From NCBI RefSeq assembly GCF_001547525.1, contig NZ_CM003768.1, positions 496,001-560,000 of the forward strand: a DNA stretch of 64,000 nt, in the 5' to 3' direction. The position numbers and the translations under genes were made by a program. Below the pieces are notes generated by a model that saw nothing but the letters and a program-made list of their open reading frames with translations, was not told the origin of the DNA and searched no databases. How positions within the stretch are numbered: position 1 is the first letter of the stretch; each line of letters opens with the position of its first letter. Below are positions 52,451 through 61,503 of this stretch, in pieces. This DNA comes from Burkholderia anthina. GTDB taxonomy: Bacteria; Pseudomonadota; Gammaproteobacteria; Burkholderiales; Burkholderiaceae.

Positions 52451-54003
52451 GCGTCCAACCTTTCCCAAACGCCCGAATTCTTTCGGCTGAAAAGCAAATT
52501 GATCGAATCACAGGCAAGCAGATTTTCGATGGTCCAGTGCTCCAGCACGCCGGAAACACTATTGATTGCTCGATATTGCAAGCCGTGCGCCGCAAAGGCA
52601 TTCAACCAGTCGCCGGGCGCGATGCCTGTTCGCTTGAGGTGCGCCGGGCCGAATTCGACGATGATCGCGAGTTCCGTATTGCGCTCGATGAGTCCGGCTG
52701 CGGATTCGATGACTTGGAGTTCGGCGCCTTCCGCGTCGATTTTCAGAAGATCGACCTTTTGTGTGGCCGGAACGATGTCGTCTATCTTGACCACGGAGAC
52801 TTCGACCGGCTCGGTATCCGTGCTCGTGCGTTCGTCAAGCGGGAAAAGGGAATGGTGGCCGCTCGTCGCACCGAGAAACAGTTTGTGATGTCCGGTTTCG
52901 TTTGAGACGGCGGCTTGATGAATCTCCACCAGCGACGCAAACCCGTTCATCCACACGGACCGTTCGAGCAGTGCTTTGGTCGGCCCGAACGGCTCGAATG
53001 CAATAATCTTTCCTTGACCTTGCATCGATCGCGCTGCGGCAAGCGTATGGAGTCCGATATTTGCGCCCACGTCGATGAAACAGTTTCCTGGCTCGACAAG
53101 CTTTTCGATGAGCAGTCGCGTACCGCGTTCCAATTCGCCGGTCTCGAGCAGGGAGGCAAGAAGCGCGTGATCGTTCTCGGCGCAAAGCGCGAAGCCGGCT
53201 TCGGTTCTGACAAGCACGGCACCATTGCCGCAGTTGACGGCGACTCGGCGAGCCGTTGCGTGGCTGTAAATCTCGATACGGTCCAGCTTGGGATTGATGT
53301 TTGCAAACCACTCGTCAAGCCGTTGTGTCGTTTCGGACACCGCTTGTTGGGTTTCGAGATGAGTCAGACTATGGGACTCGAGCGCCTTCTGATGCGCAGC
53401 AACCATTTCCTGGCGAAGGGGGACCTGCGTGTCCCGGAATTCCTGTGCGGTCGTCGACGTTGCCTGTCGAATTTCGTGGGTGACCGCCTGCCGGGTCGTC
53501 AGTACATCCCCTTGAATCGACGCTTGCGCCTTCTGAAGCTCCTGCACCATATGAGCGGTCGCTTTCTGCAATTCCTGATGAATTGCAGATTGAGCGTGAT
53601 GGATCGCCGACTGGGAGGCGAATGCATCCTGCAAGAGCTGGTGGCGAATCTCCTGCAGCTTGGTCAGGTTTGCCGACAGGGAGTTCTGAATTTCCTGGCG
53701 GAAGTCCTGCTGCAATTCTGCCATCAGATACCGGCGCGCCCTGAGCGCGATAGGGCGGATAGCGGGTTTGAGAAGCCTGTACGTGATTTGCGCCAGCGGG
53801 CGCAGCAGTTTCTTCACCTGTTGCCGGATGCTGGTATGCGTTGGATGCGTCGACGCGATGGCGTCGCTTTCGCCCGGATGAGCGGAGGCCGGGGGCGCGT
53901 TTCCTGTCGCCGTCGCCTCGTGCTGATGGGCGCGCGCGTCTCGTTTCGTTGTCGATGCAAAGGCAACGCCGACATCAGCGCCAAGCCTCAGATTTTTTTT
54001 CAT
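52447..54003 (-). CDS. FkbM-family methyltransferase with long coiled coil
   Basis: 518 residues from MKKNLRLGADVG (54003). Residues ~90-250 are a heptad-rich, glutamine-rich coiled coil (MAELQQDFRQEIQNSLSANL, ATAHMVQELQKAQASIQGDV). The SAM-binding motif of the FkbM fold, CFIDVGANIGLHTLAAA, is near residue 308, with VDLLKIDAEGAELQVIESAA further on. It likely methylates a sugar hydroxyl of the polysaccharide, and the coiled coil may mediate assembly or act as a spacer at the membrane. No clear ribosome-binding site precedes 54003. It is the first gene of the minus-strand operon. Confidence 0.8.
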   Translation of the reverse strand: MKKNLRLGADVGVAFASTTKRDARAHQHEATATGNAPPASAHPGESDAIASTHPTHTSIRQQVKKLLRPLAQITYRLLKPAIRPIALRARRYLMAELQQDFRQEIQNSLSANLTKLQEIRHQLLQDAFASQSAIHHAQSAIHQELQKATAHMVQELQKAQASIQGDVLTTRQAVTHEIRQATSTTAQEFRDTQVPLRQEMVAAHQKALESHSLTHLETQQAVSETTQRLDEWFANINPKLDRIEIYSHATARRVAVNCGNGAVLVRTEAGFALCAENDHALLASLLETGELERGTRLLIEKLVEPGNCFIDVGANIGLHTLAAARSMQGQGKIIAFEPFGPTKALLERSVWMNGFASLVEIHQAAVSNETGHHKLFLGATSGHHSLFPLDERTSTDTEPVEVSVVKIDDIVPATQKVDLLKIDAEGAELQVIESAAGLIERNTELAIIVEFGPAHLKRTGIAPGDWLNAFAAHGLQYRAINSVSGVLEHWTIENLLACDSINLLFSRKNSGVWERLDA

Positions 54004-54448
54004 TGGGGAATCCCGATCCGGCGTGTCTGGAACTTCAAACTTCAAAGTGAGTCGTGCGGGAATGCATCCGATGTTCCGGGTTGGCGTGTCCGACGACCAG
54101 TTCGGTGGCATGCCTGCGTCAGAAATGCGACGAGGATGTCTGATCCGCATGATGCGTTGCAGGCCATCCTTGAAACGATAATTATCTCATTATGTTCCGG
54201 GGAACTCCAAACGTGCTCGGCTGCATGCACGCGTCATCGCCGGTTCGCATCGCCGTGCTTGTCTCGATAGTGCGCGGCCGTAGGGATCCGCTTCCCCGAA
54301 AAAACACGAGAACATTGGGACGCGTCGGAGTGCGCACGGGGCCGCGTGGGGCCTGCGGCAGTACGACTCCGAAGGCATGGCACGTATCATTTCGTGATTG
54401 TGCGTCCGGCTGGATCGACCCCGTTGGAGCACGATATATTCGTCTTAA

Positions 54449-54473
54449 CTGCATGATTATGCAGGATTTTTTT
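54449..54473 (+). terminator. Small hairpin with T-run upstream of the rml promoter
   Basis: CTGCAT-GATT-ATGCAG is a 6-bp stem followed by GA and seven T. It looks like a weak terminator that shields the rml promoter from upstream plus-strand reads, or an attenuator. Confidence 0.4.
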
Positions 54474-54497
54474 GGCGTTGCGGTGGGGCCGGAGCGT

Positions 54498-54629
54498 TGT
54501 TTCGAGTTGTTAATGGCATGGCCCTTGCGGCGGGGTACTTCTTATAATCGCCGGTCCGTCGCAAAATTCGCATTTCTTGACTTTGATACCTACGGTGACC
54601 GGTTAAAATCCGGGCCTGACGAGGCTCGG
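54498..54629 (+). promoter_or_regulatory. Promoter-leader module B, upstream of rmlB
   Basis: TGTTTCGAGTTGTTA (54498-54512) lies 30 bp before TATAAT (54543-54548), exactly as in module A. The leader holds TGACCGGTTAAAATCCGGG and then the hairpin CCGGGCCT (54610-54617), loop GACG, AGGCTCGG (54622-54629), an 8-bp stem with one G-U pair. The rmlB start is about 73 bp further on. The -35 candidate, TGGCCC with an 18-bp spacer, is weak. Confidence 0.65.
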
Positions 54630-54702
54630 GCGTTGCCACCCGTGATATGTCATGCGACGAGCGCCCCGACCGGGCGTGCCGCACATTTCTAGAGGGAGTC
54701 CC

Positions 54703-55764
54703 ATGATTCTGGTGACGGGCGGTGCGGGTTTTATCGGTGCCAACTTCGTTCTCGACTGGCTACACCACCACGACGAACCCGTGCTCAATGTCGACAAGCT
54801 GACCTATGCGGGCAATCTGCGCACGCTGCAGTCGCTGATCGATAATCCGAAGCACGTATTTGCGCGTGTTGATATTTGCGATCGCGCCGCGCTCGACGCA
54901 CTGTTTGCCGAACACAAGCCGCGTGCGGTCGTGCACTTCGCCGCCGAAAGCCACGTCGATCGTTCGATCCATGGCCCCGCCGATTTCGTGCAGACCAATG
55001 TCGTCGGCACGTTTACGTTGCTCGACGCGGCGCGCGCGCACTGGAGCGGGCTGAGTGATGCCGACAAGGCCGGATTTCGCTTCCTGCACGTGTCGACCGA
55101 CGAGGTATTCGGCTCGCTATCCCCGACCGATCCGCAATTCTCCGAAACGACACCATACGCGCCGAACAGCCCGTACTCGGCGACAAAGGCCGGCTCCGAT
55201 CATCTGGTGCGTGCCTATCACCATACGTACGGCCTCCCGACACTGACGACGAACTGCTCGAACAACTATGGCCCATATCAGTTTCCCGAGAAGCTGATTC
55301 CGCTGATGATTGCGAACGCGCTTGCGGGCAAGGCGCTGCCGATCTACGGCGACGGCCAGAACGTGCGCGACTGGCTGTACGTCGGCGATCATTGCAGTGC
55401 CATCCGCGAGATACTTGCGCGTGGCGTCCCGGGCGAGACGTACAACGTCGGTGGCTGGAACGAGAAGAAGAATCTCGACGTCGTGCATACGCTGTGCGAC
55501 CTGCTCGACAGCGCGCGTCCGAAGGCGACGGGTTCCTATCGTGACCAGATCACCTACGTGACGGATCGTCCAGGCCACGATCGCCGCTATGCGATCGACG
55601 CGCACAAGCTCGAACGCGAACTGGGGTGGAAGCCGGTGGAGACGTTCGAGACGGGGCTGGCGAAGACGGTACGCTGGTATCTCGACAATCAGGCTTGGGT
55701 TGACGATGTCGTATCGGGCGAATATCGCAAGTGGGTCGAGACGAATTACGCGCAACGCACTTGA
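54703..55764 (+). CDS. rmlB: dTDP-glucose 4,6-dehydratase
   Basis: 353 residues with GAGGGAG seven bases upstream of the [23 protein letters not shown] is the NAD-binding motif; [13 protein letters not shown] and [20 protein letters not shown] carry the catalytic Thr/Asp/Glu and the YxxxK pair. It makes dTDP-4-keto-6-deoxyglucose in dTDP-L-rhamnose synthesis. First gene of the rmlBACD operon, gap 11 bp to rmlA. Confidence 0.98.
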   Translation: MILVTGGAGFIGANFVLDWLHHHDEPVLNVDKLTYAGNLRTLQSLIDNPKHVFARVDICDRAALDALFAEHKPRAVVHFAAESHVDRSIHGPADFVQTNVVGTFTLLDAARAHWSGLSDADKAGFRFLHVSTDEVFGSLSPTDPQFSETTPYAPNSPYSATKAGSDHLVRAYHHTYGLPTLTTNCSNNYGPYQFPEKLIPLMIANALAGKALPIYGDGQNVRDWLYVGDHCSAIREILARGVPGETYNVGGWNEKKNLDVVHTLCDLLDSARPKATGSYRDQITYVTDRPGHDRRYAIDAHKLERELGWKPVETFETGLAKTVRWYLDNQAWVDDVVSGEYRKWVETNYAQRT

Positions 55765-55775
55765 GGGCATGGCCG

Positions 55776-56669
55776 ATGGCACGTAAAGGCATCATTCTCG
55801 CGGGCGGTTCCGGCACGCGACTGTATCCGATCACGCATGTCGTATCGAAGCAGCTCCTGCCGGTCTACGATAAACCGATGATCTACTACCCGCTGTCCAC
55901 GCTGATGGTGGCCGGGATCCGCGACGTACTCATCATTTCGACGCCGCAGGATACGCCGCGCTTCGAGGCGATGCTTGGCGATGGCAGTCAATGGGGGATG
56001 AATATCCGCTACGCGGTGCAGCCGTCACCGGACGGGCTCGCGCAGGCATTCATCATTGGCAGGGAATTCATCGGCAACGATCCGTCGGCGCTGATTCTCG
56101 GTGACAACATTTTCTACGGGCACGATCTGGCGAAAAAACTGGAGCGTGCGGACGCGAAGGAGTCGGGCGCGACTGTGTTCGCATATCACGTGCAGGATCC
56201 CGAGCGTTACGGCGTCGTCGAATTCGACACGCAATTTCGCGCGCTGTCCATCGAGGAAAAGCCAGCCGTGCCGCGCTCGAATTATGCGGTGACAGGCTTG
56301 TACTTCTACGACAATCAGGTGTGCGACATCGCCGCCGATATCAAGCCATCCGCGCGTGGCGAACTCGAGATCACTGACGTGAATTCACGCTATCTCGCCG
56401 ATGGCAAGCTCGACGTCGAGATCATGGGGCGCGGCTATGCCTGGCTCGATACCGGCACGCACGATTCGTTGATCGATGCGGCAACGTTCATCGCGACGTT
56501 GCAGAAGCGTCAGGGGCTCGTTGTTGCCTGTCCCGAAGAGATCGCCTATCGCAGACAGTGGATCGACGCGGATCAGTTGCGCAAGCTTGCCGTGCCGCTG
56601 GCGAAGAACGGCTACGGGCGCTATCTCGAACACGTTCTTTTGGATCAGGTCGCATGGCAATTCAAGTAA
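55776..56669 (+). CDS. rmlA: Glucose-1-phosphate thymidylyltransferase
   Basis: 297 residues, standard size. [20 protein letters not shown] is the nucleotidyltransferase signature, and [20 protein letters not shown] and [17 protein letters not shown] follow. It makes dTDP-glucose, the first step of the rhamnose pathway, with feedback control by dTDP-rhamnose. It overlaps rmlC by 16 bp. Confidence 0.98.
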   Translation: MARKGIILAGGSGTRLYPITHVVSKQLLPVYDKPMIYYPLSTLMVAGIRDVLIISTPQDTPRFEAMLGDGSQWGMNIRYAVQPSPDGLAQAFIIGREFIGNDPSALILGDNIFYGHDLAKKLERADAKESGATVFAYHVQDPERYGVVEFDTQFRALSIEEKPAVPRSNYAVTGLYFYDNQVCDIAADIKPSARGELEITDVNSRYLADGKLDVEIMGRGYAWLDTGTHDSLIDAATFIATLQKRQGLVVACPEEIAYRRQWIDADQLRKLAVPLAKNGYGRYLEHVLLDQVAWQFK

Positions 56670-57205
56670 CGGCAACGGCGCTGCCGGAAGTCAAGATCAT
56701 CGAACCGAAGGTCTTCGGCGATGCGCGTGGCCATTTCTATGAAAGCTTCAACGCGCGCGACTTCGCGGAACACGTGGCGGCGGGCGTCGAATTCCTTCAG
56801 GACAATCATTCGCGCTCGACAAAGGGGGTGCTGCGCGGCCTCCACTACCAGATTCGGCACGCGCAGGGAAAACTTGTGCGCGTCGTGGAAGGCGAGGTAT
56901 TCGACGTCGCGGTCGATATCCGCAAGCACTCGCCGAATTTCGGCAAGTGGGTCGGCGTCGTGCTGTCGGCCGAGAACCATCGGCAGGTATGGATTCCGCC
57001 CGGTTTTGCGCACGGCTTCGTCGTGCTGTCCGACGCTGCGCAGTTCCTGTACAAGACGACCGATTACTGGTACCCGGAGCACGAGCGCTGTATCGTGTGG
57101 AACGATCCTGAGATCGGGATCGAATGGCCGCTCGATGTGGAGCCATTGCTGGCGCCCAAGGATGCCGCTGGCGCACGACTCAGCGAAGCCGAGGTGTACG
57201 TTTGA
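56654..57205 (+). CDS. rmlC: dTDP-4-dehydrorhamnose 3,5-epimerase
   Basis: 183 residues. The family block [20 protein letters not shown], the catalytic histidine region [20 protein letters not shown] and the tyrosine region [17 protein letters not shown] are intact. It starts inside rmlA and ends 8 bp before rmlD, so translation is probably coupled. Confidence 0.98.
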   Translation: MAIQVTATALPEVKIIEPKVFGDARGHFYESFNARDFAEHVAAGVEFLQDNHSRSTKGVLRGLHYQIRHAQGKLVRVVEGEVFDVAVDIRKHSPNFGKWVGVVLSAENHRQVWIPPGFAHGFVVLSDAAQFLYKTTDYWYPEHERCIVWNDPEIGIEWPLDVEPLLAPKDAAGARLSEAEVYV

Positions 57206-57213
57206 GGCCGGAT

Positions 57214-58098
57214 ATGAGGCAGCAGCCGACGATTCTCGTGACCGGGGTAAACGGCCAGGTTGGTTTCGAATTGTTGCGATCGCTCCAGGGGCTCGGCCGA
57301 GTGGTGCCGTGTGACCGGTCGACGCTCGATCTTTCCGATCTCGATCGTGTGCGCGCTTTCGTCAGGGATCTGAAGCCGTCCCTGATCGTGAATCCGGCCG
57401 CTTATACGGCGGTGGACAAGGCAGAGAACGACATCGAGCTTGCGCGACGCCTGAATGTCGACGTGCCGCGCGTATTTGCCGAGGAGGCGGCGCGTAGCGG
57501 CGGCGCGCTGATTCACTACTCGACCGATTATGTGTTCGACGGTGCGAAAGCGGGCGCGTATGTAGAAACCGACGCGACGAATCCCCTGAATGCATACGGA
57601 GCGACGAAGCTCGAGGGCGAACACGCGATCGCGGCGACCGGATGTGCGCATTTGATCTTGCGCACGAGCTGGGTATATGGCCGGCGTGGCAGCAACTTCC
57701 TGCTGACGATGCTGAGGCTGGCTGCCGAGCGCTCCGAGTTGCGGGTCGTTGCGGATCAGGTCGGCGCGCCGACCTGGGCCAGGACAATCGCTGCCGCGAC
57801 GTCGCACATCGTCGCCCAGGGCGTTGCATCGGTTGACGCCGACTGGTGGGCGCGCCAGTCGGGTATCTACCACTTTACGTCTGCCGGCGCGACCTCCTGG
57901 TGCGGCTTTGCCGAAGCGATATTCGCTATCGCGATGGCTTCGCGCGCGCCGAGGGTGGTGCCGATTTCCTCGGATGACTATCCGACGGCCGCAACGCGGC
58001 CGGCCAATTCGCGAATGGCACTGGGGAAGCTGACGGCGGCATTCGGCTTGCAGATGCCGGATTGGCGCGATGCATTGCAACTGTGCTTGAGCGAATGA
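57214..58098 (+). CDS. rmlD: dTDP-4-dehydrorhamnose reductase
   Basis: 294 residues from the ATG at 57214 (a TTG at 57202 is also in frame). ILVTGVNGQVGFELL is the NADPH site; YSTDYVFDG and PLNAYGATKLEGEHAI (YxxxK) are catalytic. It reduces the keto sugar to dTDP-L-rhamnose, the final step. Last gene of the rml operon, though manC follows on the same strand 241 bp later. Confidence 0.98.
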   Translation: MRQQPTILVTGVNGQVGFELLRSLQGLGRVVPCDRSTLDLSDLDRVRAFVRDLKPSLIVNPAAYTAVDKAENDIELARRLNVDVPRVFAEEAARSGGALIHYSTDYVFDGAKAGAYVETDATNPLNAYGATKLEGEHAIAATGCAHLILRTSWVYGRRGSNFLLTMLRLAAERSELRVVADQVGAPTWARTIAAATSHIVAQGVASVDADWWARQSGIYHFTSAGATSWCGFAEAIFAIAMASRAPRVVPISSDDYPTAATRPANSRMALGKLTAAFGLQMPDWRDALQLCLSE

Positions 58099-58217
58099 CG
58101 CGCCGCGGCGCCGTCCGCGCCGGGCGAGACGGGTTGCGGGCGCCCGGGAATGCCTCGGCCCTCCCCGGCGGTTGTTCCGGGCGCCCCGGCCGTTTCCGGG
58201 GAAGGTGGTTCGCCGGC

Positions 58218-58223
58218 TATAAT
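58218..58223 (+). promoter_or_regulatory. Candidate -10 box of the manC promoter
   Basis: A consensus TATAAT lies 117 bp before the manC start, in the 241-bp gap after rmlD. No clear -35 is visible, and the hairpin of the wzm and rmlB leaders is absent. It suggests that manC has its own promoter. Confidence 0.4.
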
Positions 58224-58339
58224 TCTCCTTTCGGCCCGGTCCGATGCGACCCGGCTGACACCGATGCCGGCGGTGTACTGATGCAAATGGCGAAGGCCTC
58301 GACCTTGCCAACGGATACTAAATTTCTGGAGTGAATGCG

Positions 58340-59785
58340 ATGTTAATCCCCGTCATCCTGTCCGGTGGTGCTGGCACCCGACTGTGGCCAGTTTCCCGCG
58401 AAGGGCATCCCAAACCGTTCATGAAGCTTGCGGATGGTGAAAGCTTGCTCCTGAAAACCTACCGCCGGGCGGCAGCGGCGATCGGCAATGATGGGGAATC
58501 CGAGCGTGGAGAACTGTTGACGGTCACGAACCGCGACTACTACTTCATGAGCAAGGACGAGTTCGGCTATGCCGCGCTCGGCAATCAGCAGTCCGGTGTA
58601 TTCATGCTCGAGCCGACCGGTCGCAACACTGCGCCTGCGGTGGCGATGGCGGCGCATCACGTTGCGGACAAGTACGGGCGCGACGCGCTGATGTTGGTGC
58701 TCGCAGCCGATCATCTGGTGCAGGATCAGCAGGGTTTCTCGGCTGCGGTCGCGAGCGCGATCGAACTTGCGAAGCAGGACAAACTGGTCACGTTCGGCAT
58801 CGTGCCGACGGGGCCGGACACGGGCTTTGGCTACATCGAGGCGGGGGATCGCGTCGGGGACGGCCGCGTGGCGCTGCGCTTCGTCGAGAAACCCGACGCA
58901 GTGAAGGCTGCCGAATATGTCGCAGCCGGCAACTACCTGTGGAACTCGGGCATGTTCTGTTTCAAGGCCGGTGTGATTCTCGACGAGATGGCTCGTCATG
59001 CCCCGGACGTCGCGACGGCCGCCGATGAATGTTGGGCGTCGCTGCAGTCGGACAAGGGTTCGGCGCAGATGCTCGAGATTCCCGCCGAATCGTTCCAGAA
59101 AATGCCCGACATCTCGATCGATTATGCGGTGATGGAGCGTTCGTCGAAGGTTGTGGTCGTGCCGTCCAGTTTCGGCTGGAGCGATATCGGCTCGTGGGGC
59201 GCTGTGCGCGACCTGACCGTGCCGGACCAGGACAGCAACCGGGCCGTCGGCGAAGCGATCTTCGTCGATAGCCGGAACACCTATGTGCAGAGCCAGGATC
59301 GTGTCGTCGCGGCGGTTGGCGTCACCGATCTGATGATCATCGATACGCCGGACGCATTGCTGGTCGCGAGTCCGGATCGCGCGCAGGACGTGAAGCAGGT
59401 GGTAGCCCGCCTGAAGAAGCAGAATCACGATGCCTACAAACTGCATCGCACGGTGAGTCGCCCGTGGGGCACGTACACGGTGCTGGAGGAAGGCCCGCGC
59501 TTCAAGATCAAGCGCATTGAAGTCAAGCCGGGCGCGAGCCTCAGTTTGCAGATGCATCATCATCGCAGCGAGCACTGGATCGTCGTGTGCGGGATGGCCA
59601 AGGTCGTCAACGGCGATCAGGAAATTTTCGTTCGGACCAACGAATCCACCTACATTCCCGCCGGTCACAAGCACCGCCTCGAGAATCCCGGTGTGCTGGA
59701 CCTCGTGATGATCGAAGTGCAGAGCGGCGAGTATCTCGGCGAAGACGACATCGTTCGCTTCGAAGACGTATACGGCCGGGCTTGA
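58340..59785 (+). CDS. manC: Mannose-1-phosphate guanylyltransferase / mannose-6-phosphate isomerase
   Basis: 481 residues from the ATG at 58340, with GGAG eight bases upstream (a GTG at 58331 lies in that site). The guanylyltransferase domain starts LIPVILSGGAGTRLWPVSRE, and KPFMKLADGESLLLKTY and FVEKPDAVKAAEYVAAGNYL follow. The C-terminal isomerase cupin contains PWGTYTVLEEGPRFKIKRIE and LSLQMHHHRSEHWIVVCG. It supplies GDP-mannose for mannose or perosamine residues. The family length is about 480. Confidence 0.97.
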   Translation: MLIPVILSGGAGTRLWPVSREGHPKPFMKLADGESLLLKTYRRAAAAIGNDGESERGELLTVTNRDYYFMSKDEFGYAALGNQQSGVFMLEPTGRNTAPAVAMAAHHVADKYGRDALMLVLAADHLVQDQQGFSAAVASAIELAKQDKLVTFGIVPTGPDTGFGYIEAGDRVGDGRVALRFVEKPDAVKAAEYVAAGNYLWNSGMFCFKAGVILDEMARHAPDVATAADECWASLQSDKGSAQMLEIPAESFQKMPDISIDYAVMERSSKVVVVPSSFGWSDIGSWGAVRDLTVPDQDSNRAVGEAIFVDSRNTYVQSQDRVVAAVGVTDLMIIDTPDALLVASPDRAQDVKQVVARLKKQNHDAYKLHRTVSRPWGTYTVLEEGPRFKIKRIEVKPGASLSLQMHHHRSEHWIVVCGMAKVVNGDQEIFVRTNESTYIPAGHKHRLENPGVLDLVMIEVQSGEYLGEDDIVRFEDVYGRA

Positions 59786-59835
59786 TGCCGGGAATGACGC
59801 CAGTCCTTCGGATCTAGCGGGGCTCATGGCGTGAA

Positions 59836-59882
59836 GCGCCAAGCGGGAATTCCAGTCCGGGTTCGGAATTCCGGCTTGGCGC
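59836..59882. repeat. Long inverted repeat after manC
   Basis: GCGCCAAGCGGGAATTCC (59836-59853) and GGAATTCCGGCTTGGCGC (59865-59882) pair over 18 bp with one mismatch, around an 11-nt loop. It starts 50 bp after the manC stop. No T-run follows, so it is either an unusual terminator, an mRNA-stability element or a protein site. Confidence 0.75.
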
Positions 59883-60141
59883 GGCTGTGCCGTTCTTGAC
59901 CAGCGATGGCCTGCTCGCGGCGCAGGCCTGCCGCGGGTCTGATGTCGACATATCGCCGCACTGTTGTGCGGGCAAGTTGCCGTGGAGCACATGCGTGAAA
60001 GCGCTGGGCTGCGCCCGGAACGCGTTCACCCGTGACGTCAACCTGATCCAGGAGCCGCGCTTCCCGCGGTGCTACTTGCCGGTGGTGGATAATTTCGTCG
60101 ATGTGGCTTGGCTGCTGGACGATGGTGAGGAGTTTGTCTTA

Positions 60142-61503
60142 GTGGATAGCTTTTATCGCGCGTTTGAAGATCAGCATCGAGGCTCAAGGGAACTGATCAA
60201 AAGTCGGCTGGCGAAATACCGGCCGTTTATTGCACCCCTTGCGAGGCTCTATCCGGGCGGAAAAGCGTTCGATCTGGGTTGCGGTCGCGGTGAATGGCTG
60301 GAGTTGATGGGCGAGTCGGGGTTCGCCGCGATCGGCGTGGACCTCGATGGCGACATGCTGGAAGCATGTCGGGAGCGCGGTCTGTCGGTATTTCAGGGCG
60401 ATGCCATCGAGTATCTTGCTGCGCTCGACGCCAATAGTCACGCGCTCGTTTCAGCGTTTCACGTTGTCGAGCATGTGTCGTTTGAGCAAGTTCGACGAAT
60501 CGTCAGCGAAGCGTTGCGCGTACTGAAGCCGGGCGGTCTCTTGATCCTCGAGACGCCGAACCCGGAAAATATCGTCGTCGCGGGCTGCAATTTCTATCTG
60601 GATCCGAGTCATGTTCGTCCGATTCCTTCGGAACTCCTGAGTTTCGTGGGCGAGTATGCCGGATTTGCCAGGGTCAAGCGAATTCGGCTGCAGGAGTCCC
60701 CTGCGTTGCAGGAAGAGGGGGCGCGGGCCCATCTTATGGATGTGCTCGGCGGTGTCAGTCCGGATTACGCCATTGTTGCCCAGAAACCCTGCGGTGAAGC
60801 CGACGCGGCATTTTTCGACGCAGCGTTCGATGCCGATTACGGGCTGTCGCTGGCCGAGCTTGCTGCGCGTTTCGAGGCAGGGGCCACCAGGGCGCATGAG
60901 CATGCCGCTGAACAGATCGAGCAGACGCGGAGCGAAATCGGGCGCCTTCATCAACAGACCCAGAGCGAAATCGAGCGCCTTCATGGCGAACTGGGCTTGA
61001 CTCGCGAAGAAGTGGACGGCACCCGCCGTGAACTGATGCGGGCCGTTGATGAGCTTGCGCAGATCCGCAGCGACCTGGGCAGTGTCCGGGGCGACCTGGC
61101 GCAAGTGACCGGCGAACTGAGGCGGGTCCAGGACGACGCGCAGCACGCCGCGGAGCGATTGCAGGCGGTCTATGGCAGCACGTCTTGGCGTGTTACTGCG
61201 CCCATGCGAAGCGCCGTCACGTTCGCTCGCGGAGCGAAAGCGACGTGCAAATCCGGCGTGAGGCGTGTGCTGTTCCGAAGCGTCGCGTACGTCAATCGCA
61301 ACCCTCGTCTGCGACGATTGGCGGTGCGAGCGCTGGGCGCGATGCCTGGTGTGAAGCAGAGGCTCGTTCGGATCATCGTGGGGGCGCCTGCGCAATCGAT
61401 GCAGAGAAAGCCGATCGATGATGACGGTTTGACACCCCGCGCGCGCGAAGCGTACATGGCGCTCAAGTCAGCGTTCGCGCCGGACCATGGGGATACTGAA
61501 TAA
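60142..61503 (+). CDS. SAM-dependent methyltransferase with C-terminal coiled coil
   Basis: 453 residues from a GTG at 60142 preceded by GAGGAG with a 9-bp spacing. The frame is open back to 59887, but that part follows the inverted repeat and is not family-like. Residues 1-230 are a class I methyltransferase (FYRAFEDQHRGSRELIK, then AFDLGCGRGEWLELMGESG and VLKPGGLLILETPNPENIVV). Residues ~236-340 form a coiled coil (RSEIGRLHQQTQSEIERLHG), then a basic C-terminal part beginning YGSTSWRVTAPMRS. Such enzymes in ABC-exported O-antigen clusters cap the non-reducing end, or methylate an inner sugar. It overlaps the next gene by one base (TAATG). Confidence 0.8.
   Translation: MDSFYRAFEDQHRGSRELIKSRLAKYRPFIAPLARLYPGGKAFDLGCGRGEWLELMGESGFAAIGVDLDGDMLEACRERGLSVFQGDAIEYLAALDANSHALVSAFHVVEHVSFEQVRRIVSEALRVLKPGGLLILETPNPENIVVAGCNFYLDPSHVRPIPSELLSFVGEYAGFARVKRIRLQESPALQEEGARAHLMDVLGGVSPDYAIVAQKPCGEADAAFFDAAFDADYGLSLAELAARFEAGATRAHEHAAEQIEQTRSEIGRLHQQTQSEIERLHGELGLTREEVDGTRRELMRAVDELAQIRSDLGSVRGDLAQVTGELRRVQDDAQHAAERLQAVYGSTSWRVTAPMRSAVTFARGAKATCKSGVRRVLFRSVAYVNRNPRLRRLAVRALGAMPGVKQRLVRIIVGAPAQSMQRKPIDDDGLTPRAREAYMALKSAFAPDHGDTE

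Noticed and set aside
54192-54692. 166-codon frame in the fkbM-rmlB gap
   Set aside because: It spans the promoter module and hairpins and lacks protein-like sequence.
59887-60141. N-terminal extension of the methyltransferase from a GTG at 59887
   Set aside because: It begins right after a long inverted repeat, has no ribosome-binding site and reads as unlikely protein (cysteine-rich, no family similarity); GTG 60142 has GAGGAG.
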